The translations under genes and the position numbers were made by a program. This document shows, one piece after another, positions 31,402-43,744 of a DNA stretch of 64,000 nt. The stretch spans positions 26,627,501-26,691,500 of the forward strand of contig JBAIAC010000026.1 in NCBI GenBank assembly GCA_037349315.1. Reading direction: 5' to 3'. How positions within the stretch are numbered: the first letter of the stretch is position 1; the number at the start of each line of letters is the position of its first letter. Under the pieces are notes generated by a model. That model did no database searches and was not told the DNA's origin. It worked only from the letters and a program-made list of their open reading frames with translations. This stretch comes from Chelydra serpentina (lineage: Eukaryota > Chordata > Testudines > Chelydridae).

Positions 31402-34400
31402 TACTACATGGGTGATGGAGAATAACCTGAGATCTATGCTAGCTTGTTTTAGCAAATCTATCCTTAAGTATGGTATGCAGAAAAAGTTGGGATGAGGGTA
31501 CCTTAGCTATTCAAGCACAACTCAAAATTATGATTTTAATTCTCTCTTCTCCTGGTTCTTCTCCTTGCTATGATAGTGGTACTGAAAGCTTGTTAAACAA
31601 TAATACCGACTCCATCTCTAGTCAGTCATGTTTGGATGCACCAACCATTTGACCTTTGTAACTTGTTTTAGGTCATAGACACCTTAGAAAAAAATATCTA
31701 TGCACTGACAGCCTTCAACTGCTCTAGTACTAGGAAGGTCAGATTGCTTGTTTGGTTCTTGCTTTGGCTTCCAAGGATAAGTAAACGTAAAAGGTATTTG
31801 AACCTGGTCCATTTAATTGAAAATATCGATCATGTGTTTCATGGCAATATGCTAATTCTTAAAGCAGGAGGATTTTAAATATCACTTAAATAATTCCCAT
31901 AACTCCCAGTACTGGAAACACAAATACAATTTCCTCATGTGAGCATTCAGGAGCTTTAAGAATTTCCAGGCTTTGAGCTGTAGCAACTGCACACATCACT
32001 GATGTCTCCATTTTTGTGAAACAGGTATTCCCACATGACGTTTGGAATTCAAAATGTCCATTAGTTTTCAGTCTGTAGATGAAAGCAACTGTGAAGGTTA
32101 TAGCTTGAGTGTGAGAGCATCTCACAGGGGAATTGTGTATCCTTTCAACTTGCTTCCTAGGGTGGAGAATGCATCAAGGATCCAGGTAAAAAAGGCTTAG
32201 TGTACACTTTACAACCTCCCTTGGGTACTACCATATACCATTAGGTTAACTACAAACATTTCCCTTGAGCTATGAAGCACCATTACTGAATCCTAAATTG
32301 AAATGGTAGGGTAGTTCAAAACATTATAAGTTATGATAGTCAGTGATAAATGTTCACTAAATTGCTCTCATTATGTAAAACATATTACTGTTAATAGGCT
32401 GATGGTATACAAGGAAGAGTTCAGAAATATTTTGCCATTAAGAATTTAATTTCAGATTCTTTTTACACTGCAATGTCTTCCTTCAAACTTGGTTTTTGAA
32501 GAAAATACTTCTTAGAAATTGCCATCTCTTTTCCAATTCTTCTTTTAATGTCCAGAATCAGATGGTCATATTTCAAAGTAATTAATGCCTTTATTTTCCA
32601 TGCAATTAAGCAGAAGATAATATGATGGAGTAACACCATTATTTTGAGATGCAATTAGGATACCTTTTATAGTTGTGACAGCCAAACGTAAATGTAATCA
32701 CATACCAATTAGCAAGTAATTATGCTGTTACTACCTAGATTCATGTCTTGAGTTAGTAAGTATTCTGAATTACATTTTTTTACAAAATAAGTTCAATGAT
32801 TTAATTTTTTTATTAAATGCCAATAGATCAAAGTAAATTAGGCACAGAAAAATATTGTACACATAAACCAAAATATGTTATTTTAGTATCAAGTTTACAA
32901 TATTAAATGTTCAAAATTCAAATAAAGCAAAGTTAATGTCTCTGTTGTAATCTTAACTGACCCACACCTAATGTATTGGGCCAGTTCTACCTTGTCTTTT
33001 CTCTCATAAGTAATCCAATTGACTTCAATGAAGACCCTCACATGAGTCAGATTAGTGTCATGAATTTGACCCACTGAATATTAAAATGTTTATCTGTTAG
33101 CTTAACTAGCTGTCTAAAATATTCCCTGAGCCCAATTCTTCTCTCTCTCTCTCTCTTATACCAGTGTAAATCAGGAGTAGCTCCATTAAAGTGTGAAAGG
33201 AGAACCAGGCCTCATATGCGAAATATGGTTGAGTTATAGTTCTTATGATAAGGTTATTATTTGTGTTCTCTACATTTCTTTGTTGTACCCAGTTGCAGGC
33301 ACATATGCATCACTGTGGATTTTTTTTTAATTCATGTATTGGTTGTAGTTTGAATTTTTCATACTGTCATCAGCAATAACTAGTATTAGCATTACTTTAA
33401 TTTACAGACATAACAATTATATTAATAGATTAAAACCCTTAATAAGAGTGCAACCTAACTCCTGCACTCAGTCTGTTGTCTAGTTTAAATGTGGTTGGTT
33501 CTTTTACTTCAGATAGTTCTGAAAATGGTGTTCATTTGTAACTGTGTTCACAATTCTAAAAACCTCCTTGGTTGAGGTCAATAGGCTATATTCTAGGTCA
33601 CCTTTCTGGCTAAGAGATATCCTTCCTCATTTTCATTATTTTTGCTTTGGGAGACCCTTTTTCTCACTTATCTATTTGTTTCAATTTCTCCCACTTTATA
33701 ACAAGAGAGTTCATCCCAAGCTTGCGGCAACTTTGACAATCTTGTAAAAGTAAAGAGAAAGAAACCACCTAAAGTGCCTTCTTTCTCTGTCTTCCAGTGT
33801 ATTTTCTATGTTTCCCTTTCCCTAACTTCGAGAGGTCAAATTTTCCACCAGCCTCAAATCGGACTTCTGATTTTGCAGTTTTTGCACATTCAGCTAAGTA
33901 CACAGTCAAAAGAAGATGAACACCCAAATAGCACAAGAAAACTCCCTATTTGTACGGGAATTTGGATAGCTGCCCCTCTGCCAGATCTGCATGATCAAAT
34001 GGCTGCTTTCTTTATGCAAAATGGGGAAGCATTCACTTGTCCGTGCAAAACCGGGCCCAGAAAATAGACAATGGCTGATAATAATTTTATCCAAAAATGC
34101 TAGTCATACTTAGAATGACAACAGAATTTTATCAAAGGGGAAATTGTGCATGTTGATTACATCAAGTAGCAGTCTACACTGAACTTTTTCTTTGATGGAT
34201 GTTTTGGATTATTCCAGCTTTGCTTTGACATGTTCATAGTACTGTAAATCCGACATCCAAGCTAGCTCCAGAAAGCACTCATTATTTACAGTTTACAATG
34301 CAGTTAAAAGCATGTGCACACACATAGCCTTTCAGATGATGTATTTTAACATTGATGCTTTGATATTACATTGACCGTGGAATATTTCTCCTCCCCATTT

Positions 34401-35020
34401 CCCTCTTCCAAACAACTAGATGCTGGAAAAACTGCAAAAATATACATCACCGATAACTGACTGCAGTATTTTCATTTGTCTGTGTGATGTCCCTGTGGTA
34501 CTTATTAAATTGGTATTTACTTTATCCACGTTTACCCTCTGGCCCAATCTCTTCCCTTATACTTGTCCTTTTGACAACAGGTTTTAAAAACTGTTTTATA
34601 TATTGGGAAAAACTAGTTGGATTTTGTGCCTGTGGGGCTGAAGGAGTTAACCTCGCACCTTCAGTACATATGTTTTAGTACATATGGCCTCAGGTATAAT
34701 ACCAGGAGAAAGCTGTATGCCCAACCCGATTAATTAAATTTCACTGAGTTCTTAGACTTCCTTTGGCATTGCAATTTCGTTAGCTTGCAAATAGGTCCTC
34801 AAGCACTTGATCAATTAGAACTAAACTGGAATTTTTATGCTGTTTAAATGGAGTTTTATTTTCTTCTTAGAAGTTGCATGTTGTTTTCCCAAGGGAGGTA
34901 AATAAGAGCTGCTTCCCTCCCTCATTTGCTATAGCATTCACCTGTTAAGGCTCAAGGTCTTATGCTATATATAGGGTAGGGTCACATGGTTAAGATATGA
35001 CAGAGAATTTAGACTGAGGA
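31402..35020. other. Long stretch without recognised genes
   Basis: AT-rich sequence with a (TC)n run near 33140-33158. An open minus-strand frame at 32463-32654 is lysine/isoleucine-rich and matches no family I recognise. A degenerate copy of the gggccag...attgacttcaatg repeat lies near 32990-33075. Confidence 0.55.
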
Positions 35021-35059
35021 CAGCAGAGGAGCCTGATCTACTCTGGGGTAAAATAGACC

Positions 35060-35950
35060 AGGAACTGTGACTGGAGGCATAGGTGATACGTAGTGGGGGC
35101 ATGCGGGATCAAGTGCCCCCGGTTGCCATAGAAAAAGCAGAAGCCCCTCCCCAAAGTTTAACATACCTGGGCATTGAACTGGACTCAGGCTGGGGTTTCT
35201 AGGTTCCTACAGAGAAGTTGGAATAGATCATGGCACAGATATGGGCTCTCAAAGGGGCAACGAAAATTACTCTGAAACTGCAGGTTGTCGTGGGACATCT
35301 AAACATGGCATGCCAGGCAGTGGCTCCTGGTTGGGCATTTTGTGCTCATCTGTCATATGTCTCCTTTGGAGTTCAACCCCTGCCCCACCACCACTTTCTC
35401 AGCATAAGAAAGGAAATGAAGGAAGACTTGGAAATCCTGGAAGGGTTAAATGGGGTTTTGATTGAGCATTTGGACTGGTTACTCAAGACTGAGCTGCAGG
35501 TAGAATCCGAGGCCTTAGGACATATAGATTGTTGGAATTTGTTTTCAAGGTGAGTAGCGTGCACAGAAGTGGGCAGAAAACTGGGTAGCTCAGTGTATTA
35601 CAGAACACATCACCTTCCTCATGTTTTTTTTTCCCTCCTATACAGTTGCAGTTACTAGCTGGGGAGAAAACTTTCAGAACAAGAAAGTCCACTTCAGGCA
35701 ACCAACCTGTAATCTATATAGTAAAATTGACAGTCAGCTCAGACTGGTTGGGTAATGAGGCTGGTGAAGGCCTTCGTTTTACTCTGCCTATAGTTTAACA
35801 TCCTTTTTCGTTCAGTGCATGTCCCAGGAGTGGATAATGAGGTTGCCAATGCTCTCTGGATTTCTGGATGATAAATTCTGGGAACTTGCCCTGCTGTCCA
35901 GCAGGGATCAACAGGCAATGTCCCAACAAGTCTGGGACCTTGGCTTCTGA
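35060..35950 (+). pseudogene. DIRS reverse transcriptase / RNase H remnant
   Basis: The plus strand reads LTYLGIELDS (the conserved block after the RT catalytic site), LQVVVGHLNMACQAVAPG (RT thumb block of DIRS elements) and, farther on, a phrase resembling HVPGVDNxxADALSR of the RNase H end (about 35819-35860, where the DNA reads gcatgtcccaggagtggat). The YxDD region itself is not present. Frames change between 35235 and 35550, and stop codons occur between blocks. The RNase H middle (after LLKTELQVESEALG) is poorly preserved. Confidence 0.7.
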
Positions 35951-35955
35951 CAGCT

Positions 35956-36840
35956 GTGGGATTAGTTGAGGACTCAGTTGCCCCGTGGAATCTGAGGGCC
36001 CAGAAGGCCAGCCGTTCAGAGTTTGTGGTGTTTATGGCCCAGAAAGGGCTTCTTTTTGTGTGGCCCATACTCACACATCAGATGGCACAATATGTAGTGC
36101 CTTTGACCCATTGCAGGTGGGCTCCCTCCACTATCTCTGCTGGGCTAGTGAGCCTGTCCTCCTGAAATAGAGTGGTGGGTTTTCCAGACCCACGTGGGCA
36201 TTTTATAGTATGGACACTCTCAGAAGGAAAGTCCAGGACGGGTGGGGGCCAGAGGGATGATAGATTACCAATAACACTGGAAACCCTGACACGGTTGTCA
36301 AAAGGCTCTGTCTGGAGTTGCAGCTGTGGAAGGGAGGCCATGATATTTAAGGTGACATCTGTTGTTGCCACCTTTGGTGCTTTGAAAAGTGAGTGAGCTG
36401 ATGCCTATGGCAGCTACAGACAGGTCCCAACATGCATTAAATGTAACACACGTGCAACTAAGTGTAGAAGTGGTGTGCCTGTGCTTAAGGCACTGAAAAA
36501 CAGACCAGAAGGGAATAGGGGCTTTTGTGGTGTTGAAGGAATGTGCAGATGAGAACTTGTGTCCTGTAAAGGTGATAAAAGCCTCTCTTAAAATCTGGGG
36601 CCTGGGGCCAGGCCTGATGTTCACATATGGTGATGGCAGCTTCCTGACAAGGTACCAATTCAGTACAGTACTGAGAAAAACTTTGTGCTACTGGGCCCAC
36701 AAGAGGGCAGCCAGAATGGCAACTGTATCTCAGCTGGGCTTCAGGGCTGAAGCTGTTTGCATGCAGAAAAGGCATGCAATAGGATCAGCTCATGCCACTC
36801 CACACCTGCACTCACTGACATGTAAAGGCTGGGAGCAAAC
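35956..36840 (+). pseudogene. DIRS tyrosine recombinase pseudogene
   Basis: Three successive frames carry the domain. 35956-36165 reads EDSVAPWNLRAQ and then CRWAPSTISAGL (N-terminal core-binding part). 36172-36396 reads GFPDPRGHF, then LPITLETLTRL and VATFGALKSE. 36527-36901 reads CPVKVIKASL, then LTRYQFSTVLRK and VSQLGFRAEA. In the catalytic domain the box-I Arg (GALR) is Lys here. The HxxR block (SHSFRIGAAT-type) keeps Arg but has Gln at the His position. The segment holding the Tyr nucleophile is missing. It is an inactive relic, but the order of conserved blocks is distinctive. Confidence 0.75.
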
Positions 36841-36879
36841 CCAGCCCATGTGGACCAGGCTAGAAAAAAAGCAAATAAG

Positions 36880-37030
36880 GGTGTCACCAAGATATTCCTG
36901 AAGAAAGAGGGTTCAGTGATGTGGTATAGGGACATCCATTACAATCAGCCAGAAGTTTTCAGGGACGGTGGCATACATTTGTCTCCCTTCTGGGGGTTGG
37001 GAGGGAAGAGAGTCCTAGGACTCAGAGCTG
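36880..37030 (+). pseudogene. SGNH-hydrolase-like C-terminal remnant
   Basis: The plus strand (frame of 36850-37047) reads MWYRDIHYNQPEVFRDGGIHLSPF. The DGxHLS box matches block V of SGNH/GDSL hydrolases, which supplies the catalytic Asp and His. Such a domain follows the recombinase in some vertebrate DIRS/Ngaro-like elements. The Ser (GDS) and block III parts are absent, presumably deleted together with the recombinase Tyr. Only this short motif supports the call. Confidence 0.5.
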
Positions 37031-37210
37031 AGTCCTGGGGTCGGTAGGCTGAGAAGAGCCTACCCCACATTATGGGTTATATGGTAAGAAGCCTTGTAAC
37101 CCTGGTGCTAGTTATGGGTCATAAGGAGCCCTGTAACCTCTGCATTGAAACCCGTTAAATGCCTGATATGGACACTATGGGCAGGTTAACGCAGGGGGAG
37201 GTGCTACGTT

Positions 37211-38393
37211 TAATAAAAGTTGGGGCCTGCTGCTTAATCCCATGCATGTATATGTTCTCATTTTGCTGTTGAATCCATATCAAATGGCAGAAAATCACAG
37301 GAAGTGAGAGATAAGCCAAAATCAGACTACAAAATCTACTTCCTTGCACTGCTCGAACTTTGGAAGTTCAGATGAAATGACACCTAGATGAGAACTGCCA
37401 TGACAGACAGGGTTTTGCAGAACCCAAACCAAAAGTACTATCATATACAGAATGGCGAGATTCTCCACTGCATCCACTCAAGAGCTAGGGACAAAGAGGA
37501 GAGTTGGAGGGCCTTCCCACTACTTGCACACCTCATGAAGAGCTAGAAATAATCACAGGCCTTGTTCTCTGGTGAGCACATAAACCATGGACACATAACC
37601 CAAAAGGGGAAGGGGTGGAAGTGAGTCCATATTCCCACTGCATCACCTCTTCCCCTAATGCATTCCCCAATGCCTCCCCCTTCTCCTGTTCCATGCTCCA
37701 GGAGTGATGATGAATATATTATCGTCCTATAAGATACTGCTGGGGAACTAGGCCTAACTGGCACAGTTTAGGTTTGTATATTAGTGGGGAAAACACAGCA
37801 CTCAAATTATTTCCTGAACCCAAACCATAGTTTCCGTTTTTGAGGCTGATATTTTAATTAAGCAATTGGCAGCAGTCACGACCTACCCGAGGTGTTCATT
37901 AATCAACCCTACCACACAGTTTGAAGCATCTTATTGCAATTAGGAAATAGGTATGCTAAACGACATCAACGTTTTAATGTCAAAACAAGTTGCTTTTTAA
38001 ATAGCCTTACATCAAGCAGTTCTAAGGGAATTTGTAAATACATATTAATTATAGATTGTGTGCTTAAATCCAAATATTTTGAACTCATTTTGGGTTATTT
38101 TTCTTTCTCCTTTTAGATTTTAGGTGTTTTAGGCCATCATTCTTCCTCCCCTTTCTCCCTTCCCCTCATCATCACCCTTGCCTTAATTATGGATGAGTCT
38201 CTTCGTATATGAATCAGATCCTATCTTGTATCTTCATTTCAAAAATGAATTGGGAGTTGCTTTTCACTCCCCTCATGACTTTCTTCCCTAAGTTTAACAC
38301 AACATAAACAAGTGGAAAAGTTAGTATGGAAAGATTCCTCCTTCCATCCCTTGCTCCCTAGTTATATAGTGGCTGAAATTCCCCCAACACACA
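37211..38393. other. No gene recognised
   Basis: No domains recognised. CT-rich patches at 37640-37690 and 38130-38170. Confidence 0.5.
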
Positions 38394-38760
38394 GTAACAC
38401 AGGAATTGCCATACTAGGTCAGATCAATGGTTCATTCAGTCCAGTCTCCCATTTTCTATCAATGCCAACACTAGATGTTTCAGATGAAGGTGCAAGAAAC
38501 TGCATGGTAGGCAGATGGGGTATAGTCTGTGTCCATGAAAGTCTCATAGTGATCTCTAATAGAGATGGGCTTAAACACTGGAGCATGTGTTTTTATATCC
38601 CTTCTAAAACTCTTCTGTTAATAATAATTATTATAACTCTGGATTTTTTCATGATCAATATAATCATCCAATCCCACTTTGAATCTTGCTTACACTAGTC
38701 TGTGTGCTCCTGCACCATCATCAATCCAATATATTTGGCATTTTGAAGTATATTTTGTTG
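38394..38760 (-). mobile_element. Old CR1 LINE, 3'-end fragment
   Basis: The plus strand starts acacaggaattgccatacta then ggtcagatcaatggttcatt, the reverse of a CR1 3' end (compare agaacataagaatggctatac at 49790). It continues with ttttatatcccttctaaaactc and caatcccactttgaatcttgc, reversed 3' UTR/ORF2-end sequence of an older subfamily. Confidence 0.8.
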
Positions 38761-39195
38761 GATTGCTATGATTTTCCTCTACTTTAGACAGATAAAAGAA
38801 TCGTGTTGATTTCAATCATATAAACACAAATAAAACTCCCTTGACTCTAAACATATAGCCATAAACATAAATATAGAAGTCATGGAATTAGAGGAAAAGA
38901 CTACTCAGAGGAAGGAAAAAACTATAAGTCTAAGGAGTGAGTCTATTACGATAGTAGCTCATGGTCTCTCAAATATTTCTAATTTAGTTTATTGCCACTG
39001 TAGTAACATTTTTGATGGTATTGAAAACTAATGTGCCAGCAAGGTAATATACACTTAAGAGTGTAGCTGAAATTATTTGATAAGATAGGTCACCTGGAAA
39101 TGATAGTACACATTATTTCTTTGAAGCTGAGGTGAGAGAACAAGATTGCTTTTCGGCCATCAAGATATTAGCAAACCCAAGTGTGAAGTCTTTAA
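38761..39195. other. No gene recognised
   Basis: AT-rich sequence with no features. Confidence 0.5.
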
Positions 39196-39420
39196 TCGGG
39201 GCTTGTCCACCTGTCGACTTACATCTCAACTTGCTTTGCACTACATCTATAGTGCACTAGCCTGCCACACGCTAATTGGCTGTCTAGAGTATACAACTGC
39301 ACACTATAATTTCTGTAGTGTTCTTAAGCAGAACTTTTAGTGCGTTGTAGCAGAGTCTGCACAACCAGTTAGTGCCTGGAAGACTACCGTGCTGTAGAGG
39401 TACACCCCAGCTTGCTGCAT
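39196..39420. mobile_element. Degraded Harbinger-like MITE
   Basis: Starts cggggcttgtccacctgtcg and contains gcagaacttttagtgcgttgtagcagagtct, homologous to the 12472-12658 MITE. The right inverted repeat was not found, so it is truncated or decayed. Confidence 0.55.
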
Positions 39421-39480
39421 ACAAACTCTCAGTATCATTTCCTGCGAGACCCTATTAACTGGCAGGGGATGATCACCCAA

Positions 39481-39540
39481 AGCCCATGTGATTTAGATGG
39501 GAGATGGAGAAGCCCATGTGATTTAGATGGGAGATGGAGA
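39481..39540. repeat. Perfect 30-bp tandem duplication
   Basis: Two identical adjacent copies beginning agcccatgtgatttagatgg, 39481-39510 and 39511-39540, followed by a partial third start (agccca). Confidence 0.97.
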
Positions 39541-39544
39541 AGCC

Positions 39545-41096
39545 CAGCATCAGTCAGGATTTGGTCCTCAAAAGTTAGTGGCGCTTCTGTGCAATTCTTA
39601 TCAATCTATAAATGGTATGAATGCTAAAATTTGCTCGATATATTAATCATTTTATTTTTATTATTCCCTCTTCCTAATCTGTCTAATCCTACAAAATAAA
39701 ACCATTGTAATCTGATGGCAATATTCCATCTTTGTTCCATGCACTGTCATTGCAGTACAAAGCATGAAATTACTGGGATTTACATTCATCTACTGTTAAT
39801 TCCCTGAAAACTATTCTGAAAGATTAATTGAATAATGTATTTGTACGAACTGCTGTAAATGTAATCTATCACTATTGATATATCAAACTGAAGCCTCTAA
39901 TGGATCACCTTCAATCATTAACCAAATAGGATGAAAAGCTCCTTACAATGGTCAACTTTCAAGCTTCTGTCTGAACTCACAAAAGGGAATCTCTCTGAAG
40001 AAAGATGTAAAAAAAAAAAAAAAAAATCAATATTTCTGCTGCCTCAGCAGGATCCTCTTACTTGAGCCAACAATTGAAGTTACAAGCACAGCTCATTTTC
40101 TTGTGTATTGTATGAAAGGCCAATAGAGATTGGGTGGGTTTTGAAGAACCTCTGAAAAAGCAGTCAGTGGCAAAGTTTTTTACTTGTGAGCATCCTTATA
40201 TTTTTTTGTGTATGTAATGATTCAACCCTGCGCAAAGCTGCTTTCAAGGTCTCCAGCATCATTATTTCCAAACCTTCCTTTGCATTCAGACTACTCTCCC
40301 CATTCTTATATCTTGAACGGTCTATATACTTCAATATTCAGTCTTTTTATTATTTGATTTTCACCATAATGCTGAGATTGTTATAATAAGCATATTAGCA
40401 CTTAGCCAATGTATTGTATGCTCCTACTGTGTTGAAAGATACTTCCAAATTTCTAAAAATAAGGAATTCAGAAGTTAAAAAGAAAAGCCTAGTCAAAGTC
40501 AAGGCTTTGTGGATAATGAATGCTTCTGTAACCTTATAAATACTGCGATTAATAACTGCTCTTGAGTTTGAGTCTCCTTCCCCACAGCAAAGTAAAACAC
40601 AAATCTAGCAGACTGAAGTAAACTAATAAGTTAACAATTAATGCTGAGTTAAGCTTACCCATGGCTATATAAAAGCATCATCTCTTTCCTGGTTTCTTAT
40701 CTGTCCAATTTAATATCTGGTTCCAAGTCTTTTAGTTTAGGTACAGGGTTGTTGAGAAATGATTGTCTAAATAATCTTGGGTAATAATACACTTTGGAAA
40801 AAAAATAAAGTTCAAGTACAATGTATTTCTATAAAAGCTGTGAGTCATCAGAATTAAACTAGTGTCTGTCTTCTGAAAAGCTCCTATCAAATCATGGTCA
40901 GCCAAAATACTCCATCCATACCTCCCATTTAATGTACAGTTTTCTGTGCAGCCTAGGATTAGTGTCAACAGATGATACTTATTAAGTAACAACTTGAAGA
41001 AAGTCAATAAAAATGCAAGTTATACCTGATTTTGGAAAGGGTTGTAGTCCAGCTTCTACATTTAGCCCCATTCTTGCAATTCTTATGCACATGCTT
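39545..41096. other. No gene recognised
   Basis: AT-rich; an A-run at about 40010-40026. No element with clear ends. Confidence 0.5.
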
Positions 41097-41103
41097 AACT
41101 TTA

Positions 41104-41507
41104 TGTTGTTGTGGAAAAATTAACCACACCTTGTTTTTAGATCAGACAGCGGCTGAGACTCCTTTATTCAAGATACCAACGCGTTGGGGGAAAGGCAGGT
41201 TACAGAACTGCCCCCCCCCCCCCCGAAGCAAGGAACACACGGGTTTTTAAAGCTTAAAACTGCAGACAAATTACACATACTTCCGTATCAATTACCTTAT
41301 TTGGAATGCATTGCAAAATTAATAAAGGTCAAAGCTAGTAAAACAAGCATTTTCCATTTTAGGACTTTTCCTGTTATTCACTTTTCCTTTTGCCCAACTG
41401 CGGTTACCTATTTCTTAAGCTTCCATTATTGCAAATTATTCCATCTGAGGACCTTCTACCCCCCTCCTTTGACTGGTTTAGTCTGTTGTAAGAGATGCAC
41501 AACAACA
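41104..41507 (-). repeat. Probable retroviral-type solo LTR
   Basis: On the minus strand the segment starts TGTTGTTGTG and ends CACAACAACA (10-bp inverted ends). It contains an AT-rich TATA-like ctttaaaaacccg (plus-strand cgggtttttaaag, about 41240-41252). A polyadenylation signal AATAAA follows (plus strand tttatt, 41163-41168) within cttgaataaaggagtctcag, a typical R/U5 arrangement. The plus strand has a long C-run at about 41211-41224. The word aactt is at 41097-41101 and 41508-41512, but two extra bases separate it from the left end. No gag/pol/env sequence adjoins it. Endogenous retrovirus origin is likely; class unknown. Confidence 0.7.
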
Positions 41508-41512
41508 AACTT

Positions 41513-43744
41513 GGTCAAAGGTTGAGGCCAAAGAAAATGGCTTAGGATAAAATGCTAACAGTATGTAGGCCACAAATATTGATCCAAAATTATTCCTCTT
41601 CAATGTCAATGAGACTACTCGTGTTTAAGTTCATGCATGTGCTTAATTTTAATTAAATTGCAAATTTGTCACAGCCTTGGCATGTAGGTTTGGGCCTTGA
41701 ACTCTCATAAGGGACTGGAAAGGCCTTTCTATTGCAGGTGAAAAAATATATCCTAAAAAGTTTAGCACAGTTTGAGGTACCCCTTGAGTGATCCTGAAAA
41801 CCTTGTACTAGGTAAGGGTGGCTGGGGCTCTTAGATGCTAGAACCCATATCTCTCTGGTTGGCTGCAGGCGAGTGTGAAGGGAGTTGACTAAGGGGTGGA
41901 TCCCTTCCCCCACACTTTTTCCTTGGGGCCTTGGTGGTCAGCTCAGAAGCCAACTGGACTGGGTTCTAAAGGGTAGTTGTTGATCTTGTTCAGCCTCACT
42001 CTTGAATTGTTTTGAAAGAGTTAATAAAGTTGCAGCTAACACTTAATTATGTTCGGTCTCATTTCTCTCCTGTGACCAAGTCAATCCTTCTTTACAAAGG
42101 CAAATAGTGGCTAAAGTTCATCACTAGTATAACTTCACTGAATGGCCCAATTTCCACTTCCCCCTACCCCCTATGCACAAGTAATGTTTCTTTAAATATC
42201 ACCAAATATCTCAAATGGTAGACCTTCCCCCTAAACAACCTTGTAGATCTCAATGAAAGGTATTTCTTTTCCTCTTGGCAACAGAGGAAGTATGTAGTCT
42301 AAGTCACTAGCCCTTCATTAATCAGAGAGGCAAAACTTCAAGAATATGTGAAAATGTATTGGGCGTAATGTCCAAGTGACTAGCGATCAACCCAAGGTCC
42401 AAAGGGACAAGATGAGGGCATAAAAATGAAATCTTTCCAGTGAAAACTCATTTGTGTCGGTTTTATTTATCTCTGCTGAGCACAAGATGCTTTCCATTCA
42501 TTCTTTTGTTGCCATAGCCAAGGCCTATACAATACACTGTACACTGGATATTTCTCATCCTTTTAAAATCTTTATTGAGCCAAATGCATGTTTAGTTATT
42601 TTATTGTTCACCTTTACAAATTAAAATGTTTGAGGATTTTTAAAATAAAACTAAAGGGTTTGTGTTAATGTGAAATTGATTTTTAGTTACAGAGGAAACA
42701 TACTAAAACCAAAATATACATTAATGTGTGAACTCTGCTTCCGCGGCTAATGGCAATCAAAATGTTCTTCAGCCTGGTCATCATTGCTCTCATGTTGATG
42801 AGCCGTTGGTAAGTCAGGAGGAAAATGAAAAGCACTGATTTTAAGGACTTCCTTGTATCTATCTCCAAACAGCACTAGAATAAATTTGCTTCTAATAATT
42901 TAATAAATTGAAACAGTTTGTGATTTCTCTCAATGGTTTTGAACTCATTTCATGTAAGAGTACAATACAGGAGGAGATTAGCAAACAGCCACTTCTTGCA
43001 ATATTTGTCGTTAGCCTAGTCTCATTTTGATTAGCCACAAAAATAAGTGTTCAGATGATACAATTTACCAAGTGAAAAACAAGTCTTTTATGCACTACTG
43101 AATAATACACACAAGTAACCTCTGTTTTAAGTGATTTCTATTTAACTTGATTACAATGCAACACATTTCTCTTCCATTCTCTATGTGAAAATTGCATGAT
43201 AAATTGAAAAACATAGGAAAGTAGATCATTGAATCATTTCCTGACATCTCTCAAAATCTTAGCAGCATTGTAATGTATTAAGCACAAAATGAAATGGGCT
43301 AAGTCTTCAAAATGCATATGTGCATGTTAAGGTTTGCCTCCATATTTTAAAAGATGCAGAACAACCTGCCACAAACTACCAATAATTCACAATTTGATTA
43401 TATTGCACAGGGATGTGGGTCTTGCCTAAACCTAAACCCTCCTCCTCCCCCACCCAAGCAAAGGCGGGGAGGGGGGAGGAAGCACAAGCCAAAAGTATTG
43501 AAACCATAAACAAGTTCTACTTTACATTTATTAACACGCAACAAGAAGTGTGTGACTGTTTTAAAATGGAACACCAAACTACATAAGTCTTGCCATATTT
43601 TGTTACAAGTAAACTCTCATAACAGGTTTTCCACAGGTTTGCTAAAGTTATTTAACTATTAGAGTAAATCTGGTCAATGTTTTGAGCAAGAACAGTCAGT
43701 CAATCTATGACACGTTGCATGAAACACACATATGAACACTACCG
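41513..43744. other. No gene recognised
   Basis: No coding domain. The phrase gagttaataaagttgcagc (about 42019-42038) resembles tttaataaaagttggggcc at the DIRS tail (37190-37210), so the CT-rich part at 41680-42060 may be a further retroelement fragment. Confidence 0.45.

Larger units (their letters stand above)
35030..37210 (+). mobile_element. DIRS-type retroelement relic
   Basis: DIRS elements use a tyrosine recombinase instead of a DDE integrase. In order on the plus strand: the C-terminal part of reverse transcriptase and an RNase H remnant (about 35060-35950), a tyrosine recombinase domain (about 35956-36840) and an SGNH-hydrolase-like tail (about 36880-37030). The element is truncated upstream of the reverse transcriptase catalytic box and broken into at least three frames. 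After 37050, two imperfect direct copies of tatgggt(t/c)ata...ccttgtaacc occur (about 37071-37140), possibly terminal-repeat remains. Ends and target site are not defined. Confidence 0.72.

Noticed and set aside
32463..32654. Possible host exon on the minus strand (63 codons, Lys/Ile-rich)
   Set aside because: No recognised domain, no clear splice sites, and similar-length frames occur by chance in AT-rich sequence; cross-species conservation would be needed.
39481..39540. CRISPR-like direct repeats
   Set aside because: The two units are directly adjacent with no spacer, and the context is vertebrate nuclear DNA.
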